Source: Flagellatimonas centrodinii (GTDB lineage: Bacteria; Pseudomonadota; Gammaproteobacteria; Nevskiales; Nevskiaceae). Taken from it: DNA of 64,000 bases. Positions within the stretch are counted from its first letter, which is position 1. Each line of letters starts with the position of its first letter. Positions 47,644-56,990 of the stretch are shown here, in pieces. A program made the translations under genes and the position numbers. The notes beneath the pieces were generated by a model. That model saw only the letters and a program-made list of their open reading frames with translations. It made no database searches and was not told the DNA's origin. The stretch is taken from the NCBI RefSeq assembly GCF_016918765.2, contig NZ_CP092104.1, positions 2,108,001-2,172,000 on the forward strand. Direction: 5' to 3'.

Positions 47644-49104
47644 ATGGAACCGCTGATCTTCGAACGGTCGTCGCCGGGTCGGGCCGCCTGGGCGCAAATG
47701 CCCTCGGCGATGGCCGACACCAGCGACATCCCGGCGGCGCTGCGCCGCCGGGATCCGCCGCTGTTGCCGGAAGTCTCGGAACTGCAGGCGGTACGACACT
47801 ACACGCGGTTGTCGCGGCTGAATTTCTCCATCGACACGCACTTCTACCCGTTGGGGTCGTGCACGATGAAGTACAACCCGCGCGCCTGTAACACCCTGGC
47901 GATGTTGCCAGGGTTTCTCGGGCGCCATCCGCTGGCGCCGGAAGACCACTCCCAGGGGTTCCTGGCCTGCCTGCACGACCTGCAGGACATCCTGCGCGAC
48001 GTCACCGGCATGGCCGGCGTCAGTCTGACGCCGATGGCCGGCGCGCAGGGCGAGTTTGCCGGGGTGGCGATGATCCGTGCCTATCATGAGGCGCGAGGGG
48101 ACACCGGACGCACCGAGATTCTGGTGCCCGATGCCGCGCACGGGACCAACCCGGCGACTGCCACCATGCTGGGTTACGTGGCGCGGGAAATCCCCACCAA
48201 TGACGAAGGCGATGTCGATGTCGAGGCGCTGAAGGCGGCGGTGGGCCCGCAGACCGCCGGCATCATGCTGACCAATCCGTCGACCTTCGGCGTCTTCGAG
48301 CGACGCATCAAGGAGATTGCCGACATCGTGCACCAGGCCGGCGGCCTGCTGTACTACGACGGTGCCAACCTCAATGCCATTCTCGGCAAGGTGCGGCCGG
48401 GGGACATGGGGTTCGATGTCATCCACATGAACCTGCACAAGACCTTCTCGACGCCGCATGGCGGCGGTGGGCCGGGCGCCGGCGCCGTCGGTGTTTCCAA
48501 GCGGCTGCTGCCGTTCATGCCGATTCCCGTGGTCGGCAAGGCGGATGATGGCCGCTATCGCTGGCTGGACGAGCGCGACCTGCCGCAGAGCATTGGCCGT
48601 CTGTCCGCCTGGATGGGCAACGCCGGCGTCCTGCTTCGGGCCTATATCTATGCCCGCCTGCTGGGGCGCGAGGGGATGCATCGGGTGGCCGAATTTGCCA
48701 CCCTCAACGCCAACTACCTGATGGTGCAGTTGCGGGCACGGGGGTTCGATCTCGCATTCCCGACGCGGCGCGCCAGTCACGAGTTCATCATCACGCTCAA
48801 ACGGCAGAAGGCCGAGCTGAATCTGACCGCCACCGATATTGCCAAGCGGTTGCTGGACTACGGCTACCACGCGCCGACGATCTACTTCCCGCTACTGGTC
48901 CCCGAATGCCTGTTGATCGAACCGACCGAGACCGAAGACCGGGAGACGCTCGATGCCTTCGTCGACGCGCTTGCGGCCATCTGGGACGAGGCGAAAGTCG
49001 ACATCGGCAAGGTCAAGGGCGCGCCCTACAGTCAGCCGGTGCGGCGTCTGGATGATGTCCGCGCCGCCCGCCAGCTCGACTTGCGCTGGGTCGCACCGGG
49101 CTAG
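47644..49104 (+). CDS. gcvPB: Glycine dehydrogenase (decarboxylating) subunit 2
   Basis: 486 aa, the C-terminal half of the split P protein carrying pyridoxal phosphate. The PLP Lys is in [56 protein letters not shown]-like [16 protein letters not shown] and [19 protein letters not shown] are diagnostic. It starts five bases after tpx and closes the operon. The lipoamide dehydrogenase (L protein) gene is not in the window. Confidence 0.98.
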   Translation: MEPLIFERSSPGRAAWAQMPSAMADTSDIPAALRRRDPPLLPEVSELQAVRHYTRLSRLNFSIDTHFYPLGSCTMKYNPRACNTLAMLPGFLGRHPLAPEDHSQGFLACLHDLQDILRDVTGMAGVSLTPMAGAQGEFAGVAMIRAYHEARGDTGRTEILVPDAAHGTNPATATMLGYVAREIPTNDEGDVDVEALKAAVGPQTAGIMLTNPSTFGVFERRIKEIADIVHQAGGLLYYDGANLNAILGKVRPGDMGFDVIHMNLHKTFSTPHGGGGPGAGAVGVSKRLLPFMPIPVVGKADDGRYRWLDERDLPQSIGRLSAWMGNAGVLLRAYIYARLLGREGMHRVAEFATLNANYLMVQLRARGFDLAFPTRRASHEFIITLKRQKAELNLTATDIAKRLLDYGYHAPTIYFPLLVPECLLIEPTETEDRETLDAFVDALAAIWDEAKVDIGKVKGAPYSQPVRRLDDVRAARQLDLRWVAPG

Positions 49105-49106
49105 GA

Positions 49107-49125
49107 CGATGTCCAGTGGACATCG
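49107..49125. repeat. Perfect palindrome right after gcvPB
   Basis: CGATGTCCA, one base, TGGACATCG: 9-bp arms starting two bases past the gcvPB stop, without a T run. It may act as a Rho-assisted end or stabilise the gcv transcript 3' end, or be a regulator site. Confidence 0.45.
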
Positions 49126-49234
49126 ACCCCGCCAGACGGACGCACATGGAGGTGCGCCACGGGGGGCGGAAGCGTGAGCGGTATTGCCAAGGATGGCCGT
49201 CACCCACGTCATTCATCAAGAGTCTGAGTTCACT

Positions 49235-50173
49235 ATGTCGGTTCTGATCTGCGGTTCCCTGGCGTATGACACGATCATGGTCTACTCCGGCCAATTCAAA
49301 AACGCCATCCTCCCCGACAAGGTCCACATCCTGAACGTTTCGTTCCTGGTGCCCGACCTTCGCCGTGAGTTCGGGGGCTGTGCCGGCAACATCGCCTACA
49401 ACCTGTCGCTGCTGGGCGGCGACCCGCTGCCGATGGGCACCGTCGGAAAGGACTTTGATGCCTATGCCGCATGGATGGACGAACACGGCATCAGTCGGGC
49501 CCACGTGCGACAGATCGACAGCGCCTGGACGGCACAGGCCTACATCACCACTGACCTCGACGACAATCAGATCACCGCCTTCCATCCCGGCGCCATGAAT
49601 CTGGCGCACACCCAGGACATCGCCACCACCGGCGTGACGGTCGGGTCGGTCTCGCCCGATGGCCGCGACGGCATGCTGCTGCATGCACAGCAGTTCGTGG
49701 ATGCCGGCATCCCGTTCCTGTTTGACCCCGGGCAGGGGCTGCCGATGTTCAATGGCGAGGAGCTGAAGGCCTTCATTACGCAGGCCAGCTACGTGGCGGT
49801 GAACGACTACGAGGCAGAATTGCTGGTGGACCGCACCGGCTGGTCCCTGAAGCAGATCGCCGAGCGGGTGGACGCCCTGATCGTCACCCGCGGCGGCAAG
49901 GGATCGCATATCATCGCGCGCGGCAAGACGCACGAGATTCCGGTGGCCAAGGCCGAGTCGCTGGCCGATCCCACCGGTTGCGGCGACGCCTATCGTGGCG
50001 GGTTGCTGTTCGGCATCGCCAAGGGGCTGGACTGGGATACCACCGGCCGCATTGCGAGCTTGATGGGCGCGATCAAGATCGAACGTCCCGGGACCCAGAA
50101 TCATCGTTTCACCCTTGAGGCGTTCCGAGAGCGCTACGAGCAAGAATTCCGCGCGCCGTTGAACGGCCTGTGA
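49235..50173 (+). CDS. PfkB family carbohydrate or nucleoside kinase
   Basis: 312 aa from ATG 49235. Ribokinase-fold sugar/nucleoside kinase. The N-terminal PfkB pattern FGGCAGNIAYNLSLLGGDPLPMGTVGKDFDAY binds substrate; the C-terminal signature with catalytic Asp is ADPTGCGDAYRGGLLFGIAKG. It resembles bacterial adenosine-kinase-type members by eye, but the substrate is not fixed by sequence alone. It follows the gcv operon by 130 bases, with a palindrome between. Confidence 0.88.
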   Translation: MSVLICGSLAYDTIMVYSGQFKNAILPDKVHILNVSFLVPDLRREFGGCAGNIAYNLSLLGGDPLPMGTVGKDFDAYAAWMDEHGISRAHVRQIDSAWTAQAYITTDLDDNQITAFHPGAMNLAHTQDIATTGVTVGSVSPDGRDGMLLHAQQFVDAGIPFLFDPGQGLPMFNGEELKAFITQASYVAVNDYEAELLVDRTGWSLKQIAERVDALIVTRGGKGSHIIARGKTHEIPVAKAESLADPTGCGDAYRGGLLFGIAKGLDWDTTGRIASLMGAIKIERPGTQNHRFTLEAFRERYEQEFRAPLNGL

Positions 50174-50222
50174 TCCCGCCGCGTCTGCGGCCTGTTGTCC
50201 CCACCGCTCACTGGAGCCCCCG

Positions 50223-51398
50223 ATGATCGAGCTGAAGCTCAAACCCCGCGAGGACCGACGTCTCCGCGCCGGGCACCTCTGGGTGTACTCCAATGAAATC
50301 GAGGCGGCGGAGGGCTTTCGCCAAGCCGAACCCGGCAGTCTGTGCCGGGTTCTGGATGACCGCGGACGGCCGCTGGGGCTCGGCTACCTCAATCCCCACA
50401 CCTTGATCGCCGTTCGCCTGCTCACCGGCTCGGCTCAGGCCAGTATCGATGCCGACTGGTTCTCCCGGCGCCTCGAGGCCGCCCTGGCGCTGCGCGCACG
50501 GGGCCACGCCACGCCGCACTACCGTCTGGTTTTCGGCGAGGCCGACGGGCTGCCCGGACTGGTGGTTGATCGCTACGACGACCTGTTTGCCGTGCAGATC
50601 AGCACTGCCGGCATGGAACGGCTCAAACCGGCGCTGTTGGCAGCATTGCAGCGGGTGTTCTCGCCCCGTGGCATCTATTTCGCCAATGACTTGCCGATGC
50701 GCGCCACCGAGGGCTTGTCGTTGCAGGACGAAACGGTTGGCGAGGTCCCGGAGCAGGTGGAACTTGACGAGTCCGGGGTGCGCTTCCGGGTGCCCCTGGC
50801 GGGCGGGCAGAAGACCGGCTGGTTCTATGACCAGCGTCAGAATCGTGACCGCTGGGCACGCTACGCGGCGGGCGGACGGGTCCTGGATGTCTTCAGCTAT
50901 GCCGGCGGTTGGGCGCTGCGGTCGCTGGCGGCCGGCGCCGAATCGGCGACCTGTATCGACCGCTCCGAGCCGGCGTTGGCCGCGGCAGCCGACAGCGCCG
51001 GCCTCAATGGCATGTCGCTGGAGGCCCTGCAGGGCGAGGCGCTCGACGTCATGAAGCGGCTCCGCACCGACGGCCGCAGTTTCGATGTGGTGGTGGTGGA
51101 TCCGCCCGCACTGGTCAAACGCAAGAAGGACTTTCAGCACGGGCTCGAGCACTACGCGGCGCTGAACCGGGCGGCCATTCAACTGCTGGCACCCGATGCG
51201 ATCCTGATCAGCTGCTCCTGCTCACATCATGTCGCCGAGGCCGATCTGCAGCGGGTGCTGTTGCGCGAGGCGCGGACGGCGAATCGGCGCATGCAGATTC
51301 TCGAAACTGGCGCGCAGGGACCGGATCATCCGGTGCATCCCGCGATTCCGGAGACGCGCTACCTCAAGGGCATCGTCAGCCGGCTGCATACGGGATAG
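50223..51398 (+). CDS. RlmI-like 23S rRNA (cytosine-C5) methyltransferase
   Basis: 391 aa. An N-terminal PUA-like RNA-binding domain (GHLWVYSNEIEAAEG, GSLCRVLDDRGRPLGLGYLN) is followed by an EEHEE linker and a Rossmann methyltransferase with SAM site VLDVFSYAGGWALRSLAAGA, acidic loop TCIDRSEPAL and motif IV VVVDPPALVKRKKDF. In E. coli RlmI methylates C1962 of 23S rRNA; the same target is likely but not proven. SCSCSHHV carries the probable motif VI Cys. Confidence 0.92.
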   Translation: MIELKLKPREDRRLRAGHLWVYSNEIEAAEGFRQAEPGSLCRVLDDRGRPLGLGYLNPHTLIAVRLLTGSAQASIDADWFSRRLEAALALRARGHATPHYRLVFGEADGLPGLVVDRYDDLFAVQISTAGMERLKPALLAALQRVFSPRGIYFANDLPMRATEGLSLQDETVGEVPEQVELDESGVRFRVPLAGGQKTGWFYDQRQNRDRWARYAAGGRVLDVFSYAGGWALRSLAAGAESATCIDRSEPALAAAADSAGLNGMSLEALQGEALDVMKRLRTDGRSFDVVVVDPPALVKRKKDFQHGLEHYAALNRAAIQLLAPDAILISCSCSHHVAEADLQRVLLREARTANRRMQILETGAQGPDHPVHPAIPETRYLKGIVSRLHTG

Positions 51399-51461
51399 CC
51401 GCGTGACGGGCGCGATGGACGCGGTCACCGGGACGCCGCAGACGCCGGGTACAATGCGGCC

Positions 51462-52259
51462 ATGTTGACCCATCCCAACTTCGATCCCGTGGCACTGGCG
51501 CTCGGGCCGGTCAAGGTGCACTGGTACGGCCTGATGTATCTGGCCGGCTTCTATGGCGCCTGGTGGCTGGGGACGCGCCGTGCCCGCCAGCCCCACATCA
51601 ACTGGCCGCGTGAGCAGGTCACCGACCTGTTGTTCTACATCGTCATGGGGGTGATCCTCGGCGGCCGGATCGGCTACACGTTGTTCTACAACTTCGACCG
51701 GTTTCTGGCCGAGCCGCTGGTGATCCTGCGGATGTGGGAAGGCGGCATGAGTTTTCACGGGGGCCTGTTGGGCGTCGTGGTTGCCTACTTCTGGTTTGCC
51801 CGGGTGAAGAATCGCAATGTCTTCGACATTGCCGATTTCGCTGCACCGCTGGTGCCGATGGGCCTGCTGACCGGGCGAATCGGCAACTTCATCAATGGCG
51901 AACTCTATGGCGCGCCGACCCAGATGCCCTGGGGCATGGTGTTCCCGGCGGCGAGCCCCGAGCCCCGGCATCCGTCGATGCTCTACGAGGCCGGCCTTGA
52001 GGGGTTGGCCATGTTGATCATTCTGTGGTGGTTCTCGCGGAACCCACGGCCGAGAATGGCGGTTTCCGGGTTGTTTCTCGTCCTCTACGGCGTGTTCCGC
52101 TCGCTGGTGGAACTGGTCCGGTTGCCGGATGCCCATATCGGCTATCTCTACGGCACGACCTGGTTCACCATGGGCATGCAGCTGTGCGTGCCGATGCTGT
52201 TGGTCGGCGGCGCCATGCTGCTGCTGGCGTACCGACGGCCGGTCGCGCGGGAGGGCTGA
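51462..52259 (+). CDS. lgt: Prolipoprotein diacylglyceryl transferase
   Basis: 265 aa, seven-helix inner-membrane enzyme that attaches diacylglycerol to the lipobox cysteine of prolipoproteins. Key blocks: [41 protein letters not shown] and [16 protein letters not shown] with the essential Arg and the GNFIN signature. thyA starts four bases after its stop, the common lgt-thyA pairing. Confidence 0.98.
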   Translation: MLTHPNFDPVALALGPVKVHWYGLMYLAGFYGAWWLGTRRARQPHINWPREQVTDLLFYIVMGVILGGRIGYTLFYNFDRFLAEPLVILRMWEGGMSFHGGLLGVVVAYFWFARVKNRNVFDIADFAAPLVPMGLLTGRIGNFINGELYGAPTQMPWGMVFPAASPEPRHPSMLYEAGLEGLAMLIILWWFSRNPRPRMAVSGLFLVLYGVFRSLVELVRLPDAHIGYLYGTTWFTMGMQLCVPMLLVGGAMLLLAYRRPVAREG

Positions 52260-52263
52260 GCTG

Positions 52264-53058
52264 ATGCAGGCCTATCTCGACCTGATGCGCCATGTCCTCG
52301 ACCATGGCACCGAGAAGACGGATCGCACCGGTACCGGCACCCGCTCGGTTTTCGGCCATCAGATGCGGTTTGACCTGTCGGCCGGATTTCCGCTGGTGAC
52401 TACCAAGAAGGTGCACCTGAAATCAATCATCGTCGAGTTGCTGTGGTTCCTTCGGGGCGACACCAACATCGGTTGGCTGAAAGAGCGGGGTGTCAGCATC
52501 TGGGACGAGTGGGCCGACCCGCAGGGTGATCTGGGCCCGGTTTACGGCAAGCAGTGGCGCAGTTGGCCGACGCCCGACGGCCGCCAGGTGGACCAGATCC
52601 GTGAGGTGTTGGCGCAGCTCCGTTCGACGCCGGATTCGCGCCGCATGATCGTCTCCGCCTGGAACGTCGGTGAGCTCGACAAGATGGCACTGATGCCCTG
52701 TCATGCCCTGTTCCAGTTCTACGTTGCCGATGGCCGGCTGTCGTGCCAGCTGTATCAGCGCAGTGCCGACATCTTTCTCGGTGTTCCCTTCAACATCGCC
52801 TCCTATGCATTGCTGACGATGATGATCGCGCAGGTGTGTGGCCTGCAGCCGGGCGATTTCGTCTGGACCGGGGGCGACTGTCACCTCTACGCCAATCATC
52901 TCGAACAGGCCGCGCTGCAACTGACCCGGCCGCCGAGGGCGCTGCCACGGATGGAGCTCAATCCCGCAGTGACCGATCTGTTCGCCTTCGTGCCGGAGGA
53001 CTTCACCCTGACCGGGTATGACCCGCATCCGCATATCAAGGCGCCGGTCGCGGTCTGA
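52264..53058 (+). CDS. thyA: Thymidylate synthase
   Basis: 264 aa from ATG 52264, matching the family start [15 protein letters not shown]. It makes dTMP from dUMP with methylene-tetrahydrofolate. The catalytic Cys is in [42 protein letters not shown] region, with RSxD-type [14 protein letters not shown] and the C-terminal [10 protein letters not shown]. folA, which regenerates tetrahydrofolate, follows at 75 bases. Confidence 0.99.
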   Translation: MQAYLDLMRHVLDHGTEKTDRTGTGTRSVFGHQMRFDLSAGFPLVTTKKVHLKSIIVELLWFLRGDTNIGWLKERGVSIWDEWADPQGDLGPVYGKQWRSWPTPDGRQVDQIREVLAQLRSTPDSRRMIVSAWNVGELDKMALMPCHALFQFYVADGRLSCQLYQRSADIFLGVPFNIASYALLTMMIAQVCGLQPGDFVWTGGDCHLYANHLEQAALQLTRPPRALPRMELNPAVTDLFAFVPEDFTLTGYDPHPHIKAPVAV

Positions 53059-53132
53059 CCGTCCGTGGGCGGCCCAGCTGCCGTTCGCCATGTTGCGCCC
53101 CGGAAGATCTCGACCTTCTTTATGCTGCGGAC

Positions 53133-53636
53133 ATGAATACACCTGATATCACGCGTCCGATCTGCCTGATCGCCGCACTGGGGCGCAATCGTGTGATTGG
53201 CCGAGACGGCGCGCTTCCGTGGCAACTGCCAGATGATCTGCGGCGGTTCAAGCAGCTCACGCTGGGGCAGCCGGTGGTGATGGGGCGGCGCACCTGGGAA
53301 TCGCTGGGGCGACCGCTGCCGGGGCGCGAAAATCGGGTGTTGACGCGCAACCCAGGCTATACCGCGCCCGGAGCGGCTGTGTTCGATACCCTCGACAACG
53401 CGCTGCTGCCGCCAAGCGAGGGCAAATTGTGGGTGATCGGCGGCGGCGACCTGTATTCGCAGGCATTGCCGCGTGCCCAGAGCCTGTATCTCACCGAGGT
53501 GGATGCGGCGCCCGACGGCGACGCCTGGTTCCCCAACTGGGACGAGACGGTGTGGACCTGCGTGTCGCGTACCCATCATCCGGCTGACGACCGACATGCG
53601 GTCGCCTTCGATTTCGCCGAGTACCAGCGCAGATGA
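53133..53636 (+). CDS. folA: Dihydrofolate reductase
   Basis: 167 aa. Reduces dihydrofolate with NADPH, closing the thyA cycle. IAALGRNRVIGRDGALPWQLPDDLRRFKQLT contains the Met20-type loop and the catalytic Asp; VVMGRRTWESLGRPLPGRENRVLTR is the NADPH site; VIGGGDLYSQALP is the C-terminal Gly pair. Its stop overlaps the ATG of the Omp85-like gene. Confidence 0.98.
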   Translation: MNTPDITRPICLIAALGRNRVIGRDGALPWQLPDDLRRFKQLTLGQPVVMGRRTWESLGRPLPGRENRVLTRNPGYTAPGAAVFDTLDNALLPPSEGKLWVIGGGDLYSQALPRAQSLYLTEVDAAPDGDAWFPNWDETVWTCVSRTHHPADDRHAVAFDFAEYQRR

Positions 53637-54877
53637 ACGTTCGCGCGGCACTGCTGCTGGTCGTGTTGCCGACCATCTTGCAGGCTGCCGAGCCCGAGGT
53701 TGTCGACATCCGTTTCGAGGGCAACACCACGACGCGTGAGGGGGTGCTGCGGCGCGAACTGGTCTGGGTCGAGGGCACAGCGCCCGATGCCGAGGCATTG
53801 GAAGATGACCGCCAGGCGCTTTTGGACCTCGGGCTGTTCCGTGAAGTGGATGTCAGTACCGATGACCTGCCCGAAGGGCGGGTGCTCACGTACCGGGTGC
53901 GGGAGAAGTACTACCTGCTGCCCTTGCCGCGAATCTCGGCGAATGTTGACGGGCGGTACAGCTATGGGGCCCAGGTTCGATGGAGCAACGTTCTGGGGCT
54001 CAACCATCGCATGGTGCTCTACGGTCAGCGCGAGAACGCCGAAACCGAGGGGGTGGGCGAAGAAGTGCAGTACGCCCTCGACTATGTGGCGCCGGCGTTG
54101 ACCGGGCGCTACGAGACGCTTGCCTTCGGGGTCAGCCATTTGAAACGGCCTGTGGAGGATGCCACCGGCATGGCGACCTACGAGGAGCGTATCGACACCC
54201 TCGGTATCAACTGGTCGCGGCAGCTGACCCAGGGACGGTCGAATCAGGGCTGGTCGGTGGGGGTGGGGCCGAGCTGGCGGCGGCAGGTGACCGCGGGCGC
54301 AACCGCGCCGCCCTCCGATGGCGAGGCCGTCGCGGTGGGCGGGCAACTGGGCTATCGCAATCTGCGCTTCAAGGTTTACAGCGACGAGGGCCTGCGTCTG
54401 GGGATCGGCGTGGATACCGCCGTGGAGGGTCTGGCGGCGGACTATGACTTCGTTCGCTGGAGGAGCGATGTCGCCTGGTTCCGGCCGCTGGGGGACACCC
54501 CGCACCAGAGTCTGCAGCTGTTTGCCGAAGTCGGTGGTTATCACGGGGGGCCGGCCAGTATCGATGCCTTCGCGCTCGGCGGCGGCGGCCAGCTGCGCGC
54601 GTTCGAACGGGATTTCATTGAGGGCGATGCCTACTATCGGTTGGCGGCGGAGTGGTTGCGTCCGTTGCATTGGCCCTGGCTGCGGACCCTGGTGGTGCTG
54701 GAGGCGGGCAACGTGTTTGAAGATGTCTCCGACGTCAGCCTGTCTCGGGTGTACACCAGTCTCGGTCTCGGTGTGCGCTTGCGCATCACGCAGTTCGTCA
54801 ATCTCGAGGTGGAACTGGGGTGGGCATTCCCGATCGGTCAGAGCGGGTCGGGTGCCGCCTTCGGCGGCCGGCCCTGA
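53633..54877 (+). CDS. Short Omp85/BamA-like outer-membrane protein
   Basis: 414 aa; ATG 53633 overlaps the folA stop. A signal peptide (LLLVVLPTILQAAE) precedes a single POTRA-like domain (VVDIRFEGNTTTREGVLRREL ... LGLFREVDV, residues about 22-95). The remainder is an antiparallel beta barrel with the Omp85 pattern ALGGGGQLRAFERDFIEGDAYYRLAAEW and a strand-rich end. BamA has five POTRA and TamA three, so one POTRA makes this a reduced member of unknown cargo. Some such proteins act in lipid or protein transport. Confidence 0.83.
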   Translation: MNVRAALLLVVLPTILQAAEPEVVDIRFEGNTTTREGVLRRELVWVEGTAPDAEALEDDRQALLDLGLFREVDVSTDDLPEGRVLTYRVREKYYLLPLPRISANVDGRYSYGAQVRWSNVLGLNHRMVLYGQRENAETEGVGEEVQYALDYVAPALTGRYETLAFGVSHLKRPVEDATGMATYEERIDTLGINWSRQLTQGRSNQGWSVGVGPSWRRQVTAGATAPPSDGEAVAVGGQLGYRNLRFKVYSDEGLRLGIGVDTAVEGLAADYDFVRWRSDVAWFRPLGDTPHQSLQLFAEVGGYHGGPASIDAFALGGGGQLRAFERDFIEGDAYYRLAAEWLRPLHWPWLRTLVVLEAGNVFEDVSDVSLSRVYTSLGLGVRLRITQFVNLEVELGWAFPIGQSGSGAAFGGRP

Positions 54878-54933
54878 CCATCGACGGGCCCATGCTGTAA
54901 ATTGGGCTCATCCTCATCATTCCGGAGATCTTC

Positions 54934-55200
54934 ATGAGCGACCTTCAGGCCGCCTTCGCCCAGGCGCAGGCTGACGTCAAGACCCTGACCAAGCGACCCG
55001 CCAACGAAGACATGCTGTTCCTCTACGCGCATTTCAAGCAGGCAGCCGAAGGGGATGTCAGTGGCAGCCGACCGGGGATGCTCGACATGGTCGGGCGTGC
55101 CAAATACGACGCCTGGGCCAAGCTCAAGGGTACGGCCGCCGATACGGCCCGTCAGGCCTATATCGACAAGGTGGGAGCGCTGCTGAAGAGCCATCGCTAG
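54934..55200 (+). CDS. Acyl-CoA-binding protein
   Basis: 88 aa, exact ACBP size. A four-helix cytosolic carrier of medium- and long-chain acyl-CoA. Typical motifs are NEDMLFLYAHFKQAAEGDV, GRAKYDAWAKLKGTAADTARQAYIDKV. Bacterial ACBPs are found in a limited set of taxa. The following four genes all handle acyl-CoA or alcohols, which fits a lipid or alkanol catabolic unit. Confidence 0.96.
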   Translation: MSDLQAAFAQAQADVKTLTKRPANEDMLFLYAHFKQAAEGDVSGSRPGMLDMVGRAKYDAWAKLKGTAADTARQAYIDKVGALLKSHR

Positions 55201-55203
55201 ATC

Positions 55204-55668
55204 GTGGCAGCCGGCATGCAGAACGCGCTGACGGCGCGGGCGGACTACCCGCGTTTCGAGTCGCTTGACACCCGTTGGAAAGACAATGACGTGTATGGGC
55301 ATGTCAACAATGTCGAGTACTACAGCTATTTCGATACGGTCATCAATCGCTACCTGATCACCGAGGGCGGTCTCGACATTCATGCCGGTGCGGTGATCGG
55401 TCTTTGCGTTGATTCACACTGCCGTTATCACGCACCGCTGGCGTTTCCCGACCGTATCGAAGCCGGGCTTCGGGTTGCTCATCTGGGTCGTACCAGCGTC
55501 CGGTACCAGATCGCGCTGTTTCGCGAGGGGGCCGCCGAGCCCGCGGCAGAGGGGGGCTTTGTTCATGTTTTTGTCGACCGCGCCACGCGGCGACCGCAGC
55601 CACCACCGGCGCCGCTGCGTGCCGCGCTTGAAGCACTGTATCGCCCCACCCAGGAGCCCTCATCGTGA
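55204..55668 (+). CDS. Acyl-CoA thioesterase, hotdog fold
   Basis: 154 aa from GTG 55204, or 150 aa from ATG 55216; neither has a strong ribosome site. The 4HBT-type pattern TRWKDNDVYGHVNNVEYYSYFDTVINRYL with the catalytic Asp region is clear. It hydrolyses acyl-CoA to free acid and CoA. It is four bases from the ACBP gene and overlaps the dehydrogenase gene by four bases. Confidence 0.9.
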   Translation: MAAGMQNALTARADYPRFESLDTRWKDNDVYGHVNNVEYYSYFDTVINRYLITEGGLDIHAGAVIGLCVDSHCRYHAPLAFPDRIEAGLRVAHLGRTSVRYQIALFREGAAEPAAEGGFVHVFVDRATRRPQPPPAPLRAALEALYRPTQEPSS

Positions 55669-56831
55669 CGATGAAAACCCGCGCCGCCGTACTGCGCCAG
55701 ATGGGCCTGCCGGCTCCGTACGCCGATTCCCGTCCACTGCAGGTCGAGACCGTGGATCTGGCCCCCCCGGCTGAGGGAGAGTTGCTGATTCGCGTGCAAG
55801 CCGCCGGCCTGTGTCATTCCGATCTGTCGGTGATCAACGGATCGCGCCCCCGGGTGATGCCGATGGTGCTCGGGCATGAGGCAGCGGGCGTGGTCGAGGC
55901 CTGCGGCCCAGGCGTGACCGACTTTGCGCCGGGGGACGCGGTGGTGTTTTCCTTTGTCCCGGTCTGTGGCCATTGCGACCCCTGCGCCAGCGGTCGTGCC
56001 GCATTGTGTGAACCGGGCGCGCGCGCCAACGTCGCAGGCAGCCTTCTGGGCGGGACCACACCCTTCACCGATTGCGGTGATGGTGCGACACTGCATCATC
56101 ATCTGGGCGTATCGGGGTTCGCCGAACGGACGGTGGTGTCCCAGCGCTCGGCGGTGAAGATCGACCCCAGCCTGCCGCCGGAGATTGCAGCGCTGTTCGG
56201 TTGTGCGGTGATGACCGGCGTCGGCAGTGTGGTCAATACCGCCCGGGTCGCGCCCGGACAGAGTGTTGCGGTATTCGGTATGGGCGGTGTCGGGTTGGCA
56301 GCCCTGTTGGGCGCCGTGGCCAGCGGCGCGTATCCGGTGGTGGCGGTCGACGTGCGCGCCGACAAGTTGGCGCTGGCCCGCGAGTTGGGTGCCACCCACA
56401 CCATTCTCGCAGCGGCCGAGATCGACGTGCCGGCGGCCATCAAGGCGGCCGTGCCCGGCGGAGTCGAGGTTGCCGTGGAGACGGTGGGCCATGAGCAGGT
56501 ACTGCTGCAGGCCTATCAGGCCACGCGTCGGGGCGGGACCACCGTGACCGTCGGCTTGCCGCATCCCTCCCGCAATTTCGTCATATCGGCGGTGAGTCTG
56601 GTGGCCGAGGAGCGGACGGTGAAGGGCTCTTACATGGGGTCCTGCGTACCCTCTCGCGATGTTCCTCGGTTCGTTGCGCTGTATCGGGCCGGCCGGCTGC
56701 CGGTCGATCGGCTGCTGACCCATACCCTGACGCTGGACCAGATCAACGAAGGCTTTGACCGGTTGGCACGCGGTGAGGCGGTACGCCAAGTGGTCCTGTT
56801 CACGGCGGAATTAACCAGAAAGGTAATATAA
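55665..56831 (+). CDS. Zinc-dependent alcohol dehydrogenase (MDR family)
   Basis: 388 aa from GTG 55665, eight bases after AGGAG; ATG 55671 is an alternative. Medium-chain dehydrogenase: catalytic zinc ligands in AAGLCHSDLSVI and LGHEAAGVVEACG, structural-zinc cysteines in CGHCDPCASGRAALC, and the NAD site VAVFGMGGVGLAALLGAV. The GSYMGSCVPSRDVPRF block places it near class III or related alcohol dehydrogenases. Substrate probably a primary or allylic alcohol or an S-hydroxymethyl adduct. A palindrome covers its stop codon. Confidence 0.92.
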   Translation: MTMKTRAAVLRQMGLPAPYADSRPLQVETVDLAPPAEGELLIRVQAAGLCHSDLSVINGSRPRVMPMVLGHEAAGVVEACGPGVTDFAPGDAVVFSFVPVCGHCDPCASGRAALCEPGARANVAGSLLGGTTPFTDCGDGATLHHHLGVSGFAERTVVSQRSAVKIDPSLPPEIAALFGCAVMTGVGSVVNTARVAPGQSVAVFGMGGVGLAALLGAVASGAYPVVAVDVRADKLALARELGATHTILAAAEIDVPAAIKAAVPGGVEVAVETVGHEQVLLQAYQATRRGGTTVTVGLPHPSRNFVISAVSLVAEERTVKGSYMGSCVPSRDVPRFVALYRAGRLPVDRLLTHTLTLDQINEGFDRLARGEAVRQVVLFTAELTRKVI

Positions 56832-56840
56832 ATTACCTTT
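56819..56840. promoter_or_regulatory. AT-rich palindrome over the alcohol dehydrogenase stop
   Basis: AAAGGTAAT (56819-56827), loop ATAA, ATTACCTTT (56832-56840), a perfect 9-bp inverted repeat containing the TAA stop. Related GGTAA/TTACC words recur to 56975 in the 159-base gap before the acyl-CoA dehydrogenase gene (TTACC at 56932, GGTAATAAT at 56963), suggesting a regulator site. No matching regulator is seen nearby. Confidence 0.45.
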
Positions 56841-56990
56841 GCGGCGCGGAAGACGATTTGGGCGTACCCGCCGAGAACTCTCGATCACACAAAGAAACCT
56901 TGACCTTGTCCGCGAACCGACAGTGGGTCTGTTACCATCCGCGCAGCGTTATACCTGCAGAGTGGTAATAATAATTTCCTTGGAGTTCTG

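Noticed and set aside
53093-53126. Promoter for folA from TTGCGC and TATGCT
   Set aside because: The spacer is 22 bases, too long for sigma-70; folA may be read from the lgt-thyA transcript.
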